Part shown: positions 5,493-6,842 of the stretch, one piece after another
Numbering within the stretch: position 1 is the stretch's first letter
How the letters are laid out: each line of letters begins with the position of its first letter
Assembly: GCA_017354595.1 (NCBI GenBank)
Contig: JAFMQQ010000149.1
Coordinates: 411 to 7,252 of the forward strand
From: Micromonosporaceae bacterium
GTDB taxonomy: Bacteria > Actinomycetota > Actinomycetes > Mycobacteriales > Micromonosporaceae
Direction of reading: 5' to 3'
DNA: 6,842 nt
Position numbers and translations under genes: made by a program
The notes under the pieces: generated by a model
What the model saw: only the letters and a program-made list of their open reading frames with translations
What the model was told of the DNA's origin: nothing
Database searches by the model: none

Positions 5493-5978
5493 GTGGACGA
5501 GGACGAGCTGCGCCAGCAGCTCCAGGAGACACCGCTGCTGCGGCTGGTCACCGTCGCCGGGCATGTGGCTAGCCAGCGCTTCAGCCGGGTCTTCGGCAGG
5601 CAGCACGGCCTGACTACGGCCGGCATAGCGGTGCTCTCCGTGCTCGTCTGGGGATCCGGGCGCGGGCTGGACACCGGCACGCCCGGTCGGGCCACCCATG
5701 CCGAGCTGGCTCGCCGGGTCTGGCTCAAGCCGGCCACCTTGACGGGGGTGATCGACACGCTGGAGAAGGCCGGGTACGTACGGCGCGAGCGCGATCCGGC
5801 CGACCGGCGTGTCGTTCAGGTGGTAGCGACCGGCGAGGGCCGGACCCGGTTGAGCAACTTGGGCCGGGCTGCGATGGCCATGTTCGAGCCGACCAAGGTG
5901 GAGCAGGACCCGGCGCAGGAGGCGATCGTCCGCGAGTACCTGATCGAGCTGATCATCAAGAACCACGACAAGGAGTAG
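5493..5978 (+). CDS. MarR-family transcriptional regulator
   Basis: A 161-residue winged-helix DNA-binding protein that probably represses its own operon and is released by a small ligand. Helix 1 (about 5-36) supplies part of the dimer interface. The winged helix-turn-helix runs from about 68 to 113: THAELARRVWL, recognition helix KPATLTGVIDTLEKAGYVRRE (79-99), then the wing with the family's DPADRRVVQVVAT (101-113). The C-terminal helix (about 137-157) would complete the dimer. A Gly-rich insert, GSGRGLDTGTPGRA (54-67), lies before the HTH and is longer than in many relatives. There is no cysteine, so a thiol-based redox switch is excluded. The start is GTG 5493, the first codon after a leaderless -10 box. 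An in-frame ATG at 5427 would place promoter and palindrome inside the gene and adds no family sequence. Its stop overlaps the ribosome site of the ABC ATPase gene, so the two form one operon. Confidence 0.92.
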   Translation: MDEDELRQQLQETPLLRLVTVAGHVASQRFSRVFGRQHGLTTAGIAVLSVLVWGSGRGLDTGTPGRATHAELARRVWLKPATLTGVIDTLEKAGYVRRERDPADRRVVQVVATGEGRTRLSNLGRAAMAMFEPTKVEQDPAQEAIVREYLIELIIKNHDKE

Positions 5979-5985
5979 AGGAGGA
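5977..5985 (+). promoter_or_regulatory. Ribosome binding site of the second ABC ATPase
   Basis: AGAGGAGGA begins inside the MarR stop codon (TAG, 5976-5978), and its AGGAGG core ends ten bases before the ATG at 5995. The overlap with the stop suggests co-translation of regulator and transporter. Confidence 0.78.
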
Positions 5986-5994
5986 CACACGGGG

Positions 5995-6842
5995 ATGACG
6001 GACACAGGCGCTGCCGTCGAGGTCGAGGATCTCCTCAAGCGGTACCCGAAGCGGGACGTGAACGCGGTCGACGGCCTCACCTTCACCGTCCACAGTGGAG
6101 AGGTCTTCGGCCTGCTCGGCCCGAACGGGGCGGGCAAGACGACCACGGTGGGGATCCTCACCACGCGGCTCAAGGCGACCAGCGGCCGGGCGCTGCTGGC
6201 CGGCATCGACGTGCTGCGCGATCCGGTGGCGGCCCGGGCGCGGCTGGCGGTGGTACCTCAGCGGCCGAATCTGGACCGTTCGCTGACACCGCGGCAGAAC
6301 CTCACCTTCCACGCGGCGTACCACGGCGTGGGCCGGGCCCGCCGCACCGCACGCGCGACCGAGCTGCTGGACCAGTTCGGGCTCGCCGAGCAGGCCGACA
6401 CCAAAGTGGACTGGTACTCCGGCGGGATGGCGCAGCGGCTGATGATCGCGCGGGCGCTGATCCACGAACCGGCCGTACTCTTCCTGGACGAGCCGACCAC
6501 CGGGCTGGACCCGCAGGCGCGGCTGTTCGTCTGGGACCGGATCCGCGAGATGCGTGGCCGGGGGGTGACCATCGTGCTGACCACACACGACATGGACGAG
6601 GCGAGCGAGCTCGCCGACCGGGTCGGCATCGTGGATCACGGCAAGCTGCTCGCGCTGGACACCCCGGCGACGCTCACCCGAGGGCTCGCCGGCAAGTCGG
6701 TGATCGACCTGACCGTGCTGCCAGCGCCCGGCGATTCGGTCGACGCGGTGGTCGGCTCGCTGCTCGGGGTCGAGGGCGTGGAGAAGGCGGAGCGGGTGGC
6801 CGCAGCCCCGTCGTTCGCCGGCGCCGGCGGAGGCGACGGCTT
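5995..6842 (+). CDS. ABC transporter ATP-binding protein, DrrA-like (3' end beyond window)
   Basis: At least 282 residues of a cytoplasmic ABC ATPase, open to the window edge. Motifs are intact: Walker A GPNGAGKTTT (42-51), Q-loop Gln in VVPQRPNLD (Q89), signature YSGGMAQRLMIARAL (141-155), Walker B VLFLDE (161-166) with TTGLD, and H-loop TTHDMDEASELADRV (H198). From about residue 232 begins the start of a C-terminal extension like that of DrrA proteins; it is Ala/Gly-rich at the edge (AGAGGGDG). It differs from the first ATPase in the signature (GGMAQR versus GGQRRR) and N-terminus, so the two are paralogues rather than a recent duplication. ATG 5995 is set by the preceding AGAGGAGGA. The gene follows MarR by 16 nt and is most likely under its control. 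An ABC-2 permease would be expected directly downstream. Drug or lipid export is inferred from the family. Confidence 0.93.
   Translation, partial: MTDTGAAVEVEDLLKRYPKRDVNAVDGLTFTVHSGEVFGLLGPNGAGKTTTVGILTTRLKATSGRALLAGIDVLRDPVAARARLAVVPQRPNLDRSLTPRQNLTFHAAYHGVGRARRTARATELLDQFGLAEQADTKVDWYSGGMAQRLMIARALIHEPAVLFLDEPTTGLDPQARLFVWDRIREMRGRGVTIVLTTHDMDEASELADRVGIVDHGKLLALDTPATLTRGLAGKSVIDLTVLPAPGDSVDAVVGSLLGVEGVEKAERVAAAPSFAGAGGGDG

Noticed and set aside
5433..6639. Minus-strand reading frames opposite MarR and the second ATPase (5433-6206 and 5956-6639)
   Set aside because: These are antisense shadows of clearly conserved plus-strand proteins. The first also runs through the divergent promoter region.
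1..6842. CRISPR array, tRNA/rRNA genes, insertion sequence or phage attachment site
   Set aside because: No regularly spaced repeats, cloverleaf sequences, transposase genes or terminal inverted repeats were seen.

Overview
The window is high-GC DNA (roughly 70% G+C by eye) with actinobacterial traits: G/C-ending codons, GTG starts, and several genes without a Shine-Dalgarno sequence whose -10 box lies just upstream of the start codon. Gene content (Maf next to a fused biotin carboxylase/biotin carrier subunit, two DrrA-type ABC ATPases) fits an actinomycete. A Micromonosporaceae-like origin is a guess from codon style and the frequency of GGTACC, not a demonstrated assignment.

Layout. (1) 1-108, plus strand: the 3' end of a Maf-family nucleotide pyrophosphatase gene. 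(2) 3092 down to 80, minus strand: a three-gene export operon of DrrA-like ABC ATPase, ABC-2 permease and major facilitator superfamily (MFS) transporter. The MFS gene runs 29 bp into the maf 3' end. (3) 3093-3217: a divergent intergenic region with a good minus-strand promoter whose -35/-10 spacer is filled by an inverted repeat, plus a probable leaderless promoter for the next gene. (4) 3218-4969, plus: the acyl-CoA carboxylase alpha subunit (biotin carboxylase plus biotin carrier). (5) 5428 down to 5000, minus: a YbjQ/UPF0145-family protein, convergent with the carboxylase gene. (6) 5429-5492: a divergent intergenic region containing a perfect 14-bp palindrome that overlaps the -35 of a leaderless promoter. 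(7) 5493-5978, plus: a MarR-family regulator, followed after 16 nt by (8) 5995 to the window end: the ATPase of a second DrrA-like exporter, cut off by the window edge. Its permease is presumably downstream.

How the genes work together. Maf and the carboxylase alpha subunit are housekeeping genes that are often neighbours in actinobacteria. Here a minus-strand export operon sits between them. The two exporter units are distinct. The first has no regulator gene in view but carries an operator-like inverted repeat in its promoter. The second is led by its own MarR regulator, which has a likely self-operator on its promoter. I found no CRISPR array, tRNA, rRNA, transposase or attachment site. 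Nothing here establishes a wholly new system. The strongest leads are the two operator/promoter architectures and the exporter insertion between maf and the carboxylase gene.
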